In this document: positions 1-9,005 of the stretch, one piece after another
Layout of the letters: each line of letters starts with the position of its first letter
How positions within the stretch are numbered: the first letter of the stretch is position 1
Assembly (NCBI RefSeq): GCF_001613795.1
Contig: NZ_LPVZ01000018.1
Coordinates: 186,001-250,000, forward strand
DNA: 64,000 nt
Origin: Thalassospira sp. MCCC 1A01148
GTDB lineage: Bacteria > Pseudomonadota > Alphaproteobacteria > Rhodospirillales > Thalassospiraceae
Direction: 5' to 3'
The notes under the pieces: generated by a model
The model's database searches: none
What the model was told of the DNA's origin: nothing
Seen by the model: only the letters and a program-made list of their open reading frames with translations
Program-made: the position numbers and the translations under genes

Positions 1-3000
1 GTTTCGAGATTGTCATTTGAAATATCGGCGGTAAGGGCCAGTACCGGAATGGTTGCCTTGACCTGATTTTCAAACGTGCGGATCTGGCGTGTGGCTTCGA
101 TGCCATCAAGGACGGGCATGTGCAAATCCATCAGAACCGCATCAAAATCATTGCTGGCGAGAATATCGAGTGCAGCCTGACCATCCGCTGCAGTGGTGAT
201 GGTGTGGCCTTGCTGTTCAAGAAGCTTCTGGGCAAGGATGCGGTTGATTTCGATGTCTTCGACCAACAGAATGTTCCAGTGGCCCGGTTCGGTTTCTTCA
301 ACCGCTTCGGCCGGTTCTGCATCCTGTGAGTGGGTCTGACCATCATATTCGGCAACATCGGCTTCGGTGCTGCGTGGCAGGGTAAGGTCAAACCAGAAAA
401 GGCTGCCGCTGCCTTCCTGACTATCGACGTTGATGGTGCCGCCCATGGCCTGAACCATGCGCTTGCAGATGGTCAAACCAAGACCGGTACCCCCATAGCG
501 GCGTGTCGTCGTGGTATCGACCTGGGTAAAGGCATCAAAGATCGACTCAAGCTTGTTGTTGGGGATGCCAATCCCTTCATCCTGAACCGAAATCCGGAAT
601 GAAACGTTGTTTTCATCAAGTTCAAGCGGCTTTGCGGTAACCTGAATCTTGCCGTACTTGGTGAATTTGATGGCGTTCGACACAAGGTTCGTCAAAACCT
701 GTTTCAGACGGACGGGATCGCCCACCACATGACGTGGCAATTCCGGGTCAATATCCAGTAGCAATGCGTTTTCCTGCGCACGGGCAGGAACCACCATCAT
801 GGAAACCACTTCCTCGCACAGGCGATGAAGATCAACCGGGGCTTCTTCAAGGACAAGTTTGCCAGCCTCGATCTTGGAGATATCAAGAATATCGCCGATC
901 AGCGACAGAACGTGGCGCCCCGCGCCGCGAATGGTTGACAAGTAGTTCCGCAAGGTTTCGGAAGACGGGCTGTTGTCCAGACTGTCGCGGGCCAATTGGG
1001 CATAGCCCAGAATAGAGGTCATCGGGGACCGGAATTCGTGGCTCATATGCGCGATGAATTCCGATTTGGCGCGATCGGCCTGTTGCGCGCGGTTCATCGC
1101 ATTTTCAGCAGCGGTGCGGGCATCTTCAAGTTCTGCGGTACGGGTGGCAACCAGATCGACAATGTGCTTTTCGGTGCGATTAAGGGAACGCAGATAAATC
1201 AGAAGCAGGACGGTGATCGTGCTGCCAAAGACAAAAATGGCCCATGGCTGCCAGTACACCAGTGAATTCAGGCCGTTCTGCCGGGGATGCAGCACAATCG
1301 TCCAGTCACGATACCCGAAGGTGAAATTCGAAACATTCGGGTTAAACTGTTTGGCACGTTCGCGTTTGATATGATCAATCGCATGGTCGGACGTACGGGT
1401 GGAATATAGAAGGCCCGCCTGTCCGGATGTTTTGGTATCCGCAAGATGCAGTTCATAATCAAGCGGGATCCGCGCGACACGGGCCGCGCGCATGATCATG
1501 TCGGTAATGCGCAAGACACCCGCAGCAACGCCAAGTGGGGGGCCGCCGGGATCACGCCGGTTCTCCACGGCCAGAAACGCAAGTGATGACACAAGTGACG
1601 CGTTTGACTGAACGGAATTAAGCGGCTGGGTCAGGGTAACATTGTTGGTCTTAAGGGCCGTATCAAGCGCGCTTTTGCGTGAAGGTTCACTGGCCAGATC
1701 AAACCCGACGCGCTGCTCGTTGCCCGAGCGCGGAAAGATATAAAAAATCGGGAAGTAACTGTCGCGCTGCGGTGCAGGTTGCATGGTTCCATCGACCATT
1801 TCACGAATGGCGAAGTTATCAACACCCCGTAACTCTGCGTTTTCTTCGACCAAAGTGCGGGCGCGCTTTTCAACAAAAGGGGCCCATTCGAGTGCGGCAA
1901 CGCCCGGTCTGCGGTTAATCCACGGTGCGAGCATGGCGTCAAAGGTGCTCGCAGAGACACTGCCGTGAACGTCAAAAAGCGTTCGCACTGCGATCAGGGC
2001 GTCAGTCGCACGGCCGAGTTCCTCACGAAGCGAGGCTTCAAAAGCCAGCCTGTATTGTTCGGTCGACAGCCGGTCAGCTTCCTGAAGCTGATTATAGGTG
2101 TACCATGCTGCGGTCCCTGAAACCCCGAAGCCGACAATGCCGATAAGAACCGCAAGCGCCCGGCGCAACCGGTGCACGTCATTGGACAACCGCCCGTCAC
2201 GGGTACGCGTGGTGAATGTGGCAATGCGTTCGATACCGACTGCCAGAAGCAGCGCACCAACCGAACAGGCGATAATATAGACGAACAGACTGTGAAAACC
2301 GGACTGAATGTTGGTATCGACAAAGGTGGTGTTGCCAAGGGCGGCAAAGATGATGATGTCGGCAGTGATCAACAGGTTGATCAGCGTGGCCCCCAACAGG
2401 CCAAACCGCACAGTCGCCCAGATCACACAGGGCAGTGTGACGAAGACAAACAGAAATTCCGGTCTGGCGATCAAGGGCATTGTTTGCACGGCCGATGCCA
2501 GAACGACGCAAGCAAGCCCGATAAATGCCAGTTCGGCATGATGAAGCAATGGGCGTGGTCGGATCCGCCAGTTCATCAGGCGCAAGACCAGCGGGCTTAC
2601 GACCAGCACACCGACAACATCGCCCTTGAACCAGCCAAGCCACCAAGTTGCGTATTGGTCGAAATGTCCGATGTCAAACAGACTGACGAAGAAGGCACCA
2701 AAGGTCGCGGCAAGGGTCGGACCAAGAAGGCCGCCGAACAAAAGAAAGACCGAAATGTTGCGCAGCCCATTAAACGGAAAGCGCCTGGCGAACCGGGTAA
2801 TCAAAAGTGCTGGAATAACTGCTGCCGCCGTGGTGCCCGCGGCAACAAAAATCATGGCAGAAAGGCTATCGGCGATCACGATGTTAAGCAGAAAGGCGGC
2901 GATATACACCGCTGGAAAATACCGCCATCCCCAAAAAACAAGCGCCGCCAGAATGATCCCTGCAGGGGGCCAGATCAATGTGACGCTGGTGCCGAAATAC

Positions 3001-3107
3001 GGCAGGTGGATGCCCGCATAGCCCGTGACGAAATAGGAAAGGATAATCACCAGGGAACGCACAATATGGTGACGTTGCAGCGTCAAACGATTCTTCCTTT
3101 TCCCCAT
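1..3107 (-). CDS. MASE1-CHASE hybrid sensor histidine kinase/response regulator (3' end off window)
   Basis: A membrane-bound hybrid two-component sensor; 1035 codons are visible and the frame continues past base 1. An N-terminal block of hydrophobic helices (about residues 15-300) has the look of a MASE1 sensor domain. It is followed by a periplasmic CHASE-like region (about 340-550), another membrane helix, a HisKA H-box (HMSHEFRSP, near residue 687), an HATPase with an N-box (LVSNAIKF), DEGIGIP and GTGLGL, and a receiver domain (VLMDLHMPVLDG, phospho-acceptor Asp near 992). The ATG at 3107 is in frame and precedes the first membrane helix; the ribosome site there is weak. The signal sensed and the output partner are not visible. 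A C-terminal Hpt domain may lie beyond the window edge. Confidence 0.9.
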   Translation of the reverse strand, partial: MGKRKNRLTLQRHHIVRSLVIILSYFVTGYAGIHLPYFGTSVTLIWPPAGIILAALVFWGWRYFPAVYIAAFLLNIVIADSLSAMIFVAAGTTAAAVIPALLITRFARRFPFNGLRNISVFLLFGGLLGPTLAATFGAFFVSLFDIGHFDQYATWWLGWFKGDVVGVLVVSPLVLRLMNWRIRPRPLLHHAELAFIGLACVVLASAVQTMPLIARPEFLFVFVTLPCVIWATVRFGLLGATLINLLITADIIIFAALGNTTFVDTNIQSGFHSLFVYIIACSVGALLLAVGIERIATFTTRTRDGRLSNDVHRLRRALAVLIGIVGFGVSGTAAWYTYNQLQEADRLSTEQYRLAFEASLREELGRATDALIAVRTLFDVHGSVSASTFDAMLAPWINRRPGVAALEWAPFVEKRARTLVEENAELRGVDNFAIREMVDGTMQPAPQRDSYFPIFYIFPRSGNEQRVGFDLASEPSRKSALDTALKTNNVTLTQPLNSVQSNASLVSSLAFLAVENRRDPGGPPLGVAAGVLRITDMIMRAARVARIPLDYELHLADTKTSGQAGLLYSTRTSDHAIDHIKRERAKQFNPNVSNFTFGYRDWTIVLHPRQNGLNSLVYWQPWAIFVFGSTITVLLLIYLRSLNRTEKHIVDLVATRTAELEDARTAAENAMNRAQQADRAKSEFIAHMSHEFRSPMTSILGYAQLARDSLDNSPSSETLRNYLSTIRGAGRHVLSLIGDILDISKIEAGKLVLEEAPVDLHRLCEEVVSMMVVPARAQENALLLDIDPELPRHVVGDPVRLKQVLTNLVSNAIKFTKYGKIQVTAKPLELDENNVSFRISVQDEGIGIPNNKLESIFDAFTQVDTTTTRRYGGTGLGLTICKRMVQAMGGTINVDSQEGSGSLFWFDLTLPRSTEADVAEYDGQTHSQDAEPAEAVEETEPGHWNILLVEDIEINRILAQKLLEQQGHTITTAADGQAALDILASNDFDAVLMDLHMPVLDGIEATRQIRTFENQVKATIPVLALTADISNDNLE

Positions 3108-3231
3108 CAGGCCCAGTCGGTTTTTTTGATAGAAACTAATGTAATGTGTCGCTTTGCGATTTTGAATAGATCAATCATCGAATTGGGCACAATGGGTGAC
3201 TGGTGCCATGGGTGATTGGTGCAATGCGCGT

Positions 3232-3852
3232 TTACTGGCTGCACCACAAGACACGGGCCACCCAGTCAATTTGATCTGCCGGGATAAAACGATCTTCGAA
3301 ATCCGGGTTCAGCGATTTGACTTCGACACCAAGCGCGCCACGCCGGACAAGTTCCTTGGCCATGACTTCGCCTTCGATGGTTTTGACAACCACGCGATCC
3401 TTGGGGCGGATGTTTGACGCCGGACTGACGATGATCAAATCACCATCGCGGAATACCGGTGCCATTGAATCGCCCGCGATCCGCAATCCATAGGCGGTCG
3501 GGTCGTGCAGGGCGGGAAAGGTAATATCTTCCCAAGATCCGCCGACCGGGTATCCGGCATCATCAAAAAAGCCGCGATTGCCCGCCTGCGCAAAGCCGAT
3601 CACGGGGATGCGCCCGGCGCCATTGCCGTCCACCAGTTCGGAAAATTCACGGAAACTGACATCGGTGACGGAAAGCACCTTGGAAATGCTTTCGGTCGAG
3701 GGCCAGCGTGGCTTTCCCTGTGCCGTTGTCCGCTTGGAGCGGTTAAATGTGGTCGGGTCGAGTTGCGCCAGTCGTGCCAGCCCCGACGGTGTCAAACCGT
3801 GGTCCTCGGCAATCTGATCAAGGGCGGCCCAAATTTGTTGATGTCGGATCAT
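3232..3852 (-). CDS. S24-family (LexA/CI-like) transcriptional repressor
   Basis: A 206-residue regulator with an N-terminal helix-turn-helix region (about residues 5-65, containing LTPSGLARLAQLDPTTF) and a C-terminal S24 peptidase fold. The catalytic serine is in GDSMAP (near residue 130) and the lysine in VMAKEL (near 165). An Ala-Gly pair in FAQAGNRGFF is a possible self-cleavage site. Families of this type repress their targets and may be inactivated by RecA-stimulated autocleavage. A perfect palindrome lies just upstream (3889-3904), suggesting autoregulation. It lies 8 kb from the phage genes with an unrelated operon between them, so a role as prophage repressor is only a possibility. 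Confidence 0.85.
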   Translation of the reverse strand: MIRHQQIWAALDQIAEDHGLTPSGLARLAQLDPTTFNRSKRTTAQGKPRWPSTESISKVLSVTDVSFREFSELVDGNGAGRIPVIGFAQAGNRGFFDDAGYPVGGSWEDITFPALHDPTAYGLRIAGDSMAPVFRDGDLIIVSPASNIRPKDRVVVKTIEGEVMAKELVRRGALGVEVKSLNPDFEDRFIPADQIDWVARVLWCSQ

Positions 3853-3888
3853 GGGCCATCCTAGCAGCCCGCATGACAGTTGCGAAAG

Positions 3889-3904
3889 AAGGAATTAATT
3901 CCTT
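3889..3904. promoter_or_regulatory. 16-bp perfect palindrome upstream of the S24 repressor
   Basis: AAGGAATTAATTCCTT is a perfect inverted repeat lying between the S24 repressor start (3852) and the end of the DUF1537 kinase gene (3912). Its position fits an operator bound by the repressor; binding is inferred. Confidence 0.45.
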
Positions 3905-3911
3905 GGCTGAA

Positions 3912-5210
3912 TTAACTGGATGAGGCGGAGACCGGCAGGGCTGCAATATTGTCAAACAGGGCGGGTTTGCCCATCTGCCCGCCTTTAAGCAGCATCGGCA
4001 AATGATCAAGTCTGGTGCGGGTGGAATGGGCACAAATGATCGGGGCGCCTGCATCAAAATCAGCCGCAAAGGACAGGCTGTCGATACCCAGTTTCTGCAC
4101 GGCCAGACTGGATGTATCCCCGCCTGCAATCAGCAGGAACCCAAGGGCAACATCGTTGCTGATCGTGCTGATGAATTCGGCACTGGCATGCGCAAGATCG
4201 TGACTGGCAATGTCGTGATCGCGATCATCGGACAGCGACACCAAAAGGTTTTGGCCCGATTGCAGAACCGAAAGACATTCTGCACGCAGATCAGCAGCGG
4301 CTTTGGGCGACAGAAGATCGGTCGGGCGCACGGAATGTTTCACATAGTTTTTCGCGTGCGCGACCTGTTCGGCGGTCAGGGAGGATCGACTGCCGGCAAA
4401 GGCAAAGACCGGACCGTCGCGGCGACGTGCCCTGGTTTTTGGGATGTTGGCAAAGGACGGGAATATGGCCTGTGCGACGCTGCTTGCGCCGACACACAGG
4501 ACGGGCATGTCCGCTGTGATTTCGCGCAGCGCCTCGCCAATGGTCAGAAGATCGGTTTCCTCTGCCACATCAAACAGGGTTTCGGTTTCACCATCCGCAA
4601 TACGGCGTCTGATTTCGGCCACCAGTGCCGCGCGTCCTTTGCGGATCATGGTGAAGTCGATCAAGCCGATATTCCCCCAGCCCTGTTTGGACAGGTGGCA
4701 ACGCAGGTCTGCCTCGTCCATCGGGGTAACGGGGTGCTCGGCCATGACCGGATGGCGATCAATGCGATGGATTTTGCCATTGCCAGCGCCGGCAAACAGA
4801 TTGCCCAGCAGGCAAAAGCGTTTCAGCGACGGCTGCCCGCCAATGATCGCCTTCCAGTCGGCGCCGACGGCCAAAGCATAGCGATCCGCAATGGCGGCGA
4901 TATTGCCGGTATTCGGTGAACTGTCAAAGGTCGAGCAGACCTTGAAATGATAAAGGTTGCAGTCCGGTGACTTGATGTTTTCGGCCAGCGGAGAAATGGT
5001 TGCAACGCCGTCTTCGACCCCCAAAGCGCGAAGCGACGTTGCAACCCCGAAGGCGTCGAGACTTTTGGACCCGTGACCGGGATCATTTTCCGAAACCGAG
5101 GATGACGGGGCGTTCAAATACAGACGTGCTGACAGCCCGGAGCGGGCCAGTGTCGCAAGGGTATCGGAGGCCCCGGTGAAATCATCGGCACAGAAAATGA
5201 ATTTGGTCAT
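3912..5210 (-). CDS. DUF1537 four-carbon acid sugar kinase family protein (OiaK/OtnK/DtnK-like)
   Basis: A 432-residue protein with the hallmarks of the DUF1537 acid-sugar kinase family: an N-terminal substrate-binding domain beginning FCADDFTGASDTLA and a C-terminal nucleotide-binding domain with LLIAGGDTSSLAV. Characterised members phosphorylate four-carbon acid sugars (OtnK, DtnK) or 3-oxo-isoapionate (OiaK) with ATP in the cytoplasm. It starts 2 bases after the stop of the RuBisCO-like gene, and its ribosome site (GAGG) lies in the end of that gene, so the two are translationally coupled. Pairing of a DUF1537 kinase with a RuBisCO-like decarboxylase is known from D-apiose/apionate catabolism, which makes an OiaK-type reaction the leading guess. 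The exact substrate cannot be read from the sequence. Confidence 0.85.
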   Translation of the reverse strand: MTKFIFCADDFTGASDTLATLARSGLSARLYLNAPSSSVSENDPGHGSKSLDAFGVATSLRALGVEDGVATISPLAENIKSPDCNLYHFKVCSTFDSSPNTGNIAAIADRYALAVGADWKAIIGGQPSLKRFCLLGNLFAGAGNGKIHRIDRHPVMAEHPVTPMDEADLRCHLSKQGWGNIGLIDFTMIRKGRAALVAEIRRRIADGETETLFDVAEETDLLTIGEALREITADMPVLCVGASSVAQAIFPSFANIPKTRARRRDGPVFAFAGSRSSLTAEQVAHAKNYVKHSVRPTDLLSPKAAADLRAECLSVLQSGQNLLVSLSDDRDHDIASHDLAHASAEFISTISNDVALGFLLIAGGDTSSLAVQKLGIDSLSFAADFDAGAPIICAHSTRTRLDHLPMLLKGGQMGKPALFDNIAALPVSASSS

Positions 5211-5212
5211 CG

Positions 5213-6484
5213 TCAGCCTCGCGCCCCATAAAACGATAGTGCCTCGGCCAGTGCTGTGTTTTCCTTGGCATGTTTTTCAAGGCTGACACCGGCCGCGCAG
5301 GCTTCCCATGCCTGACGCAGGCTGGTGATGCCCGCCGCAGGTCCCGACGGATGGGCAAGGATGCCGCCACCGGCAAGGAACATGAAATCAGCCGACCCGA
5401 CAGCTTCATGGGTGGCGGGAACCGTGCCCGCCCACTGGCCAGACGAGAAAACCGGAAGAACGCGGTCTTCGTCACCATTGCCCTCAGCAAGCGGTTTGGC
5501 ACACAATTCGGCAGACGCGGCGACTTCGCTGTCCTCGTCACAGAATTTTCCGCCCATGCCATGGACATGCATGTGATCCATGCCGGTCAGGCGATACAAC
5601 GTCTGATAGGCCGGGAATGCCATGCCGATCAGTGGATGACGTGATAGCGCACCAAACCCGTTGCGATGCCCGTGCAGGACCAGATTGGTCGACTTGCGCA
5701 GGGTCTGCAGGGCGGAAAGACCGGCCCAGTTCATGCTGACCATGGCACATGATCCGCCTTCCTTTTCGATCAGATCGGCGTGGCGGCGCATGGCATCGGT
5801 TTCATCGGTGATGTTAAAGGCAATCATCACATCACGACCAGTCTTGTCGCGATAGCGACGCACCCGGTCCATCACGGCAGGAATGCGTTCCGCAAGTGGT
5901 GCACTTTCCGGGTTGGCACAGATTTCGTCATCCTTGATGAAATCAACACCGGCTTCGCACAATTGATCGACCAAATCGGCGATATCATTGCTGCGCAGGC
6001 CGACATTCGGCTTGATGATGGTGCCAAAGAACGGGCGGTCATGGACGTTCATGCGCGCGCGTGTGCCTTTGGTTCCGGCAACCGGATAATCATAAAGATC
6101 GCGATACGCCTTGGGCAGGGTGACGTCCACCAGCTTAAGCCCGGTGATCTCGCCCAGATCATAAAGGTTGCCCGAAACAGTGGATGCCAGCGTTGCCAGA
6201 TTGCGCCCGATATTCCCCGCAGGGAACCCGATGCGGATCTCAGCCCGGCGATAGGGGCCCTTGACACCGCGTGCGGCAAGATAGGCGCTGTGCAAACTGG
6301 GCTGGTTGACCGGGGTCAGTTCGCGGATATTCAGAATGCGGGCAGCACACCGTTCGCGCAGTTCGTCGGTTTCCCCGGCAACGCGCACAAATGTGCCGCT
6401 GCTTTGCTCACCAGCCATGATCCCGGCGATCTTTTCCGGGTCCATCGGCGTTTCGATCAGGTAACGGGCTTCGATCAGGTCCAT
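5213..6484 (-). CDS. RuBisCO-like protein (form IV), possible 3-oxo-isoapionate-4-phosphate decarboxylase type
   Basis: A 423-residue protein of the RuBisCO large-subunit superfamily. The carbamylation/metal motif is kept (GVDFIKDDE, with the Lys, Asp and Glu in register), as are the equivalents of Lys175 (GTIIKPNVG), His327 and loop-6 Lys334 (HVHGMGGKF). The second lysine of the KPK motif is Asn, and the loop following Lys334 differs from true RuBisCO (GGKFCDED instead of GKLEGE). This argues for a RuBisCO-like protein acting on another phosphorylated sugar acid, not for CO2 fixation. The neighbours (DUF1537 kinase, TRAP transporter) match the context of OiaX-type decarboxylases in apionate breakdown. 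It lies 3 bases from the VOC gene and 2 from the kinase, in one operon. Confidence 0.88.
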   Translation of the reverse strand: MDLIEARYLIETPMDPEKIAGIMAGEQSSGTFVRVAGETDELRERCAARILNIRELTPVNQPSLHSAYLAARGVKGPYRRAEIRIGFPAGNIGRNLATLASTVSGNLYDLGEITGLKLVDVTLPKAYRDLYDYPVAGTKGTRARMNVHDRPFFGTIIKPNVGLRSNDIADLVDQLCEAGVDFIKDDEICANPESAPLAERIPAVMDRVRRYRDKTGRDVMIAFNITDETDAMRRHADLIEKEGGSCAMVSMNWAGLSALQTLRKSTNLVLHGHRNGFGALSRHPLIGMAFPAYQTLYRLTGMDHMHVHGMGGKFCDEDSEVAASAELCAKPLAEGNGDEDRVLPVFSSGQWAGTVPATHEAVGSADFMFLAGGGILAHPSGPAAGITSLRQAWEACAAGVSLEKHAKENTALAEALSFYGARG

Positions 6485-6487
6485 GGC

Positions 6488-7027
6488 TCAGATTTCCGAA
6501 AGCGACGGGAACGGACGGATCGGATCACTGCCATCCCAGTCGATAGACGCTTCATGAATGGATTTGAACAGGCGGCCTTTTGGGCCGACAACTTCGGACA
6601 GTTCGATCACGGTGCCCGGATGGTCTTCCTTGTCGAAATAGACAAAGCGTCCGTTGTCACCGACCTTGCCGCTCATCTTGACGGTAAAGCCCTTGCTTTC
6701 CATCAGCGCCAGATCGTCATCGAACTTTTCGGTCCAATAGGCGACATGTTGCAAGCCGGTATGACCCGCCTTAAGGAAATCACGATACATCGACGGGGCA
6801 TCATTACGCGTCTGGATCAGTTCGACCTGTACGTAACCGGAATTGGCCAGCGCGACGGAGTTATGAACGTCATAGGACTGGCCGTCATAACGGTAATCCT
6901 CAATCGGAACCTTGGGATTGTAGTACCAGGGGCCGACACCCATTGTTTCCGACCAATATTCCATGGCGGCCTCAATATCGGGCACGACGTAGCCGAGCTG
7001 GCGAATTTCACCAAGAAATCTGCTCAT
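6488..7027 (-). CDS. VOC (glyoxalase/methylmalonyl-CoA epimerase-like) superfamily protein
   Basis: A 179-residue vicinal-oxygen-chelate protein with paired beta-alpha-beta modules. Recognisable elements are the start QLGYVVPDIEAAM, VQVELIQ, GLQHVAYW and PGTVIELSE. The usual first metal-ligand histidine (as in HIGIAV) is replaced by Gln here. His in GLQHVAYW and Glu in VIELSE remain as likely ligands. The family includes isomerases, epimerases and dioxygenases on oxo-acids. It sits between the TRAP transporter and the RuBisCO-like gene, with 10 and 3 base gaps, so it probably carries out an isomerisation in the same pathway, perhaps forming the substrate for the kinase. The specific reaction is unknown. 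Confidence 0.8.
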   Translation of the reverse strand: MSRFLGEIRQLGYVVPDIEAAMEYWSETMGVGPWYYNPKVPIEDYRYDGQSYDVHNSVALANSGYVQVELIQTRNDAPSMYRDFLKAGHTGLQHVAYWTEKFDDDLALMESKGFTVKMSGKVGDNGRFVYFDKEDHPGTVIELSEVVGPKGRLFKSIHEASIDWDGSDPIRPFPSLSEI

Positions 7028-7037
7028 AGTTCCTCAC

Positions 7038-8315
7038 TTAATCCAGAATGTTGGGCAACCAGATCGAGATTGCCGGTATGCAGGTCACTGCGAGCAGCGA
7101 CAAAAACAGCGGTAACAGGAAGGGAAGTGCACCACGGATCACCCGGTGCAGCGGCATCTTGGCGATGATGCTGACCATATAAAGGCTCATGCCGACCGGC
7201 GGTGTCAGAAGACCGATCATCAGGTTCAGCACAAACACAATGCCAAGCTGAAGCGGATCAACACCGGCCGCGGTCATCGCAGGCGTAATGATCGGTGCAA
7301 TGATCAGGATGGCGGCGATGGACTCAAGGAACATGCCGACCACCAGCAACAGCACATTGACGATCAACAACAGCACCAATGGATCGCTTGAAAGCCCCAG
7401 CAAGAACTCGCTGGCGGTGGCGGGCAGGCGGTCCATGGTCAGAACCCAGGCAAACAGGGCCGCGGTTGAAACGATAAACAGCACACTGCCCGTAGCATCG
7501 ACACTGTCGCGTGCAGCCGTCAGCACACGTTTGAGATCAAGCTGGCGATAGATGAATTTACCGATCAGAAGCGCATAGGCCACCGTCACACCGGCCACTT
7601 CGGTTGGCCCGAAATAGCCCGATACCAGACCGCCAATCAGAATGACGGGGGCGGCAAGGGCGGGCAGGGAAATGACGAATTTGCGGGCAAAGGCGGCAAT
7701 GTTGAATTTCACTTCATCGCGCGGCAGCTTGTAGATGCGCGCCATCACGCCGACCTGCAGCATCAAAAGGGCGGTGATCAGAACAGCGGGCACGATCCCG
7801 GCAATCAGAAGCTTTACCGCCGATACATTGGCGACAGAGGCAAAAATAATGATCGGAATGCTGGGCGGGAAGATCGGACCGATGGTGGCCGCAGCCATGG
7901 TGATGCCCGATGCAAATTCGGCAGAATAGCCCTGCTTGCGCATCATCTTGATCTGAACCGCGCCAAGCGCGCCGATATCAGCCAGCGCCGCACCGGATAC
8001 GCCCGAAAAGATCAGGCTGACCAGAACGCTTACCTGCGCGGTGCCGCCCCGGATCCAGCCGACCATCATGCGGACAAGCTCGAACAAATGGTTGGTGACA
8101 CCCGACAGGCTTAAAAGGTTGGCGGCAAAGATAAACAGCGGCACGGCCAGAAGCGGGGTGGAATCCAGTGCGTTGACGGTGCGCTGGGCCAGAACCGTCA
8201 TCGGCAGGTTAAACAGGATCATGACAACCGCAGACGACAGGCCAAGGCAGACCGCAATCGGCAGGCGGATGATCATCATCGCCAGAAACAGGATAAGGAG
8301 GGTTGCACTCATCAT
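7038..8315 (-). CDS. dctM: TRAP transporter large permease subunit (DctM)
   Basis: A 425-residue polytopic inner-membrane protein of the DctM family with about twelve hydrophobic helices. Features typical of the family are GVSGAALADIGALGAVQIKMM near the middle and GLLTPPVGMSLYMV toward the C-terminus. It forms the sodium-coupled permease with DctQ, receiving substrate from the periplasmic DctP. The gene overlaps dctQ by 4 bases (ATGA) and is followed after 10 bases by the VOC gene. Uptake and breakdown are therefore encoded as one unit. Confidence 0.95.
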   Translation of the reverse strand: MMSATLLILFLAMMIIRLPIAVCLGLSSAVVMILFNLPMTVLAQRTVNALDSTPLLAVPLFIFAANLLSLSGVTNHLFELVRMMVGWIRGGTAQVSVLVSLIFSGVSGAALADIGALGAVQIKMMRKQGYSAEFASGITMAAATIGPIFPPSIPIIIFASVANVSAVKLLIAGIVPAVLITALLMLQVGVMARIYKLPRDEVKFNIAAFARKFVISLPALAAPVILIGGLVSGYFGPTEVAGVTVAYALLIGKFIYRQLDLKRVLTAARDSVDATGSVLFIVSTAALFAWVLTMDRLPATASEFLLGLSSDPLVLLLIVNVLLLVVGMFLESIAAILIIAPIITPAMTAAGVDPLQLGIVFVLNLMIGLLTPPVGMSLYMVSIIAKMPLHRVIRGALPFLLPLFLSLLAVTCIPAISIWLPNILD

Positions 8316-8890
8316 TTGCGGGAATCCTCGGACGACTGGCTTTCTGCCATTTCGCTTTCGATGGCCTGGGCAATCGCGTTGCCGCCATCCTCGTCTTCAT
8401 AGTCGGTGACAGGTTCGGTCCGTGAAATCAGCCGATAAAGTGCGACGGCGAGCAACAGCACGATGGCCATCACCACCGGCGCGTACACCGCATAATTGGG
8501 CATGGAAAGCGAGGGCGTGGAAAACTTGCCCGCACGCATCAGAAATTTATAAAGGCCATAAAGGAAAATGGCGGAAAATAGGGTAATCAGCGCGTAATTG
8601 GCAAACCGCAGGATCGCCTTGCCACGTGCGCCCAATGCACTGAACAGCAGATCAATCGCAATGTGGCGGTTATGAAGCATAAGTGCCGGGACGGCGAAAA
8701 ACACCAGCGCGATATTGGAAATACGCGACAGTTCGTCTGCCCAGGGTAGGCCAAGATCAAAAAAGTTGCGCAAGATAACCTGACCAACCACCAGAACTGA
8801 CATCAAGGCCAGCATCATCATGGAAAAGGTGGTCAGAACCCGGCAAATCCGGTCCAGCCCCTTGTAAACCGGGGAGTTCCTGTAGGACAT
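8312..8890 (-). CDS. dctQ: TRAP transporter small permease subunit (DctQ)
   Basis: A 192-residue membrane protein with four predicted helices, including the family motif region FFDLGLPWADELSRI. It has an acidic C-terminal tail. DctQ pairs with DctM to form the TRAP permease. Separated from dctP by about 115 bases that include a stem-loop, and overlapping dctM by ATGA. Confidence 0.93.
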   Translation of the reverse strand: MSYRNSPVYKGLDRICRVLTTFSMMMLALMSVLVVGQVILRNFFDLGLPWADELSRISNIALVFFAVPALMLHNRHIAIDLLFSALGARGKAILRFANYALITLFSAIFLYGLYKFLMRAGKFSTPSLSMPNYAVYAPVVMAIVLLLAVALYRLISRTEPVTDYEDEDGGNAIAQAIESEMAESQSSEDSRK

Positions 8891-8929
8891 GACGAAACCT
8901 GATTAAAAGAGTTGGATCGTGGGAAAAGA

Positions 8930-8970
8930 CGGGCGGCACCCCTGAACGTTTTGTTCCCTGATACCGCCCG
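8930..8970 (-). promoter_or_regulatory. Intercistronic stem-loop between dctP and dctQ
   Basis: CGGGCGG at 8930-8936 pairs with CCGCCCG at 8964-8970 in the gap after dctP. There is no T-run after it on the minus strand. A hairpin here would protect the dctP message or reduce read-through into dctQM, giving excess binding protein. That role is inferred from position. Confidence 0.4.
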
Positions 8971-9005
8971 ACGGACGACCATTTTAAACGCCTGTTTGCG
9001 GGCGC

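Noticed and set aside
2172-3215. A 347-codon open frame on the plus strand
   Set aside because: It lies opposite the histidine kinase, has biased composition (Gln, Lys, Asp) and no protein features. It is a shadow of the high-GC codons on the other strand.
5213-6484. Authentic RuBisCO for CO2 fixation
   Set aside because: No small-subunit or phosphoribulokinase gene is near, the KPK motif and the loop after Lys334 are changed, and the operon encodes organic-acid uptake and a sugar-acid kinase.
5780-7168. A 462-codon open frame on the plus strand
   Set aside because: Antisense to the RuBisCO-like and VOC genes, both of which have strong family features and ribosome sites.
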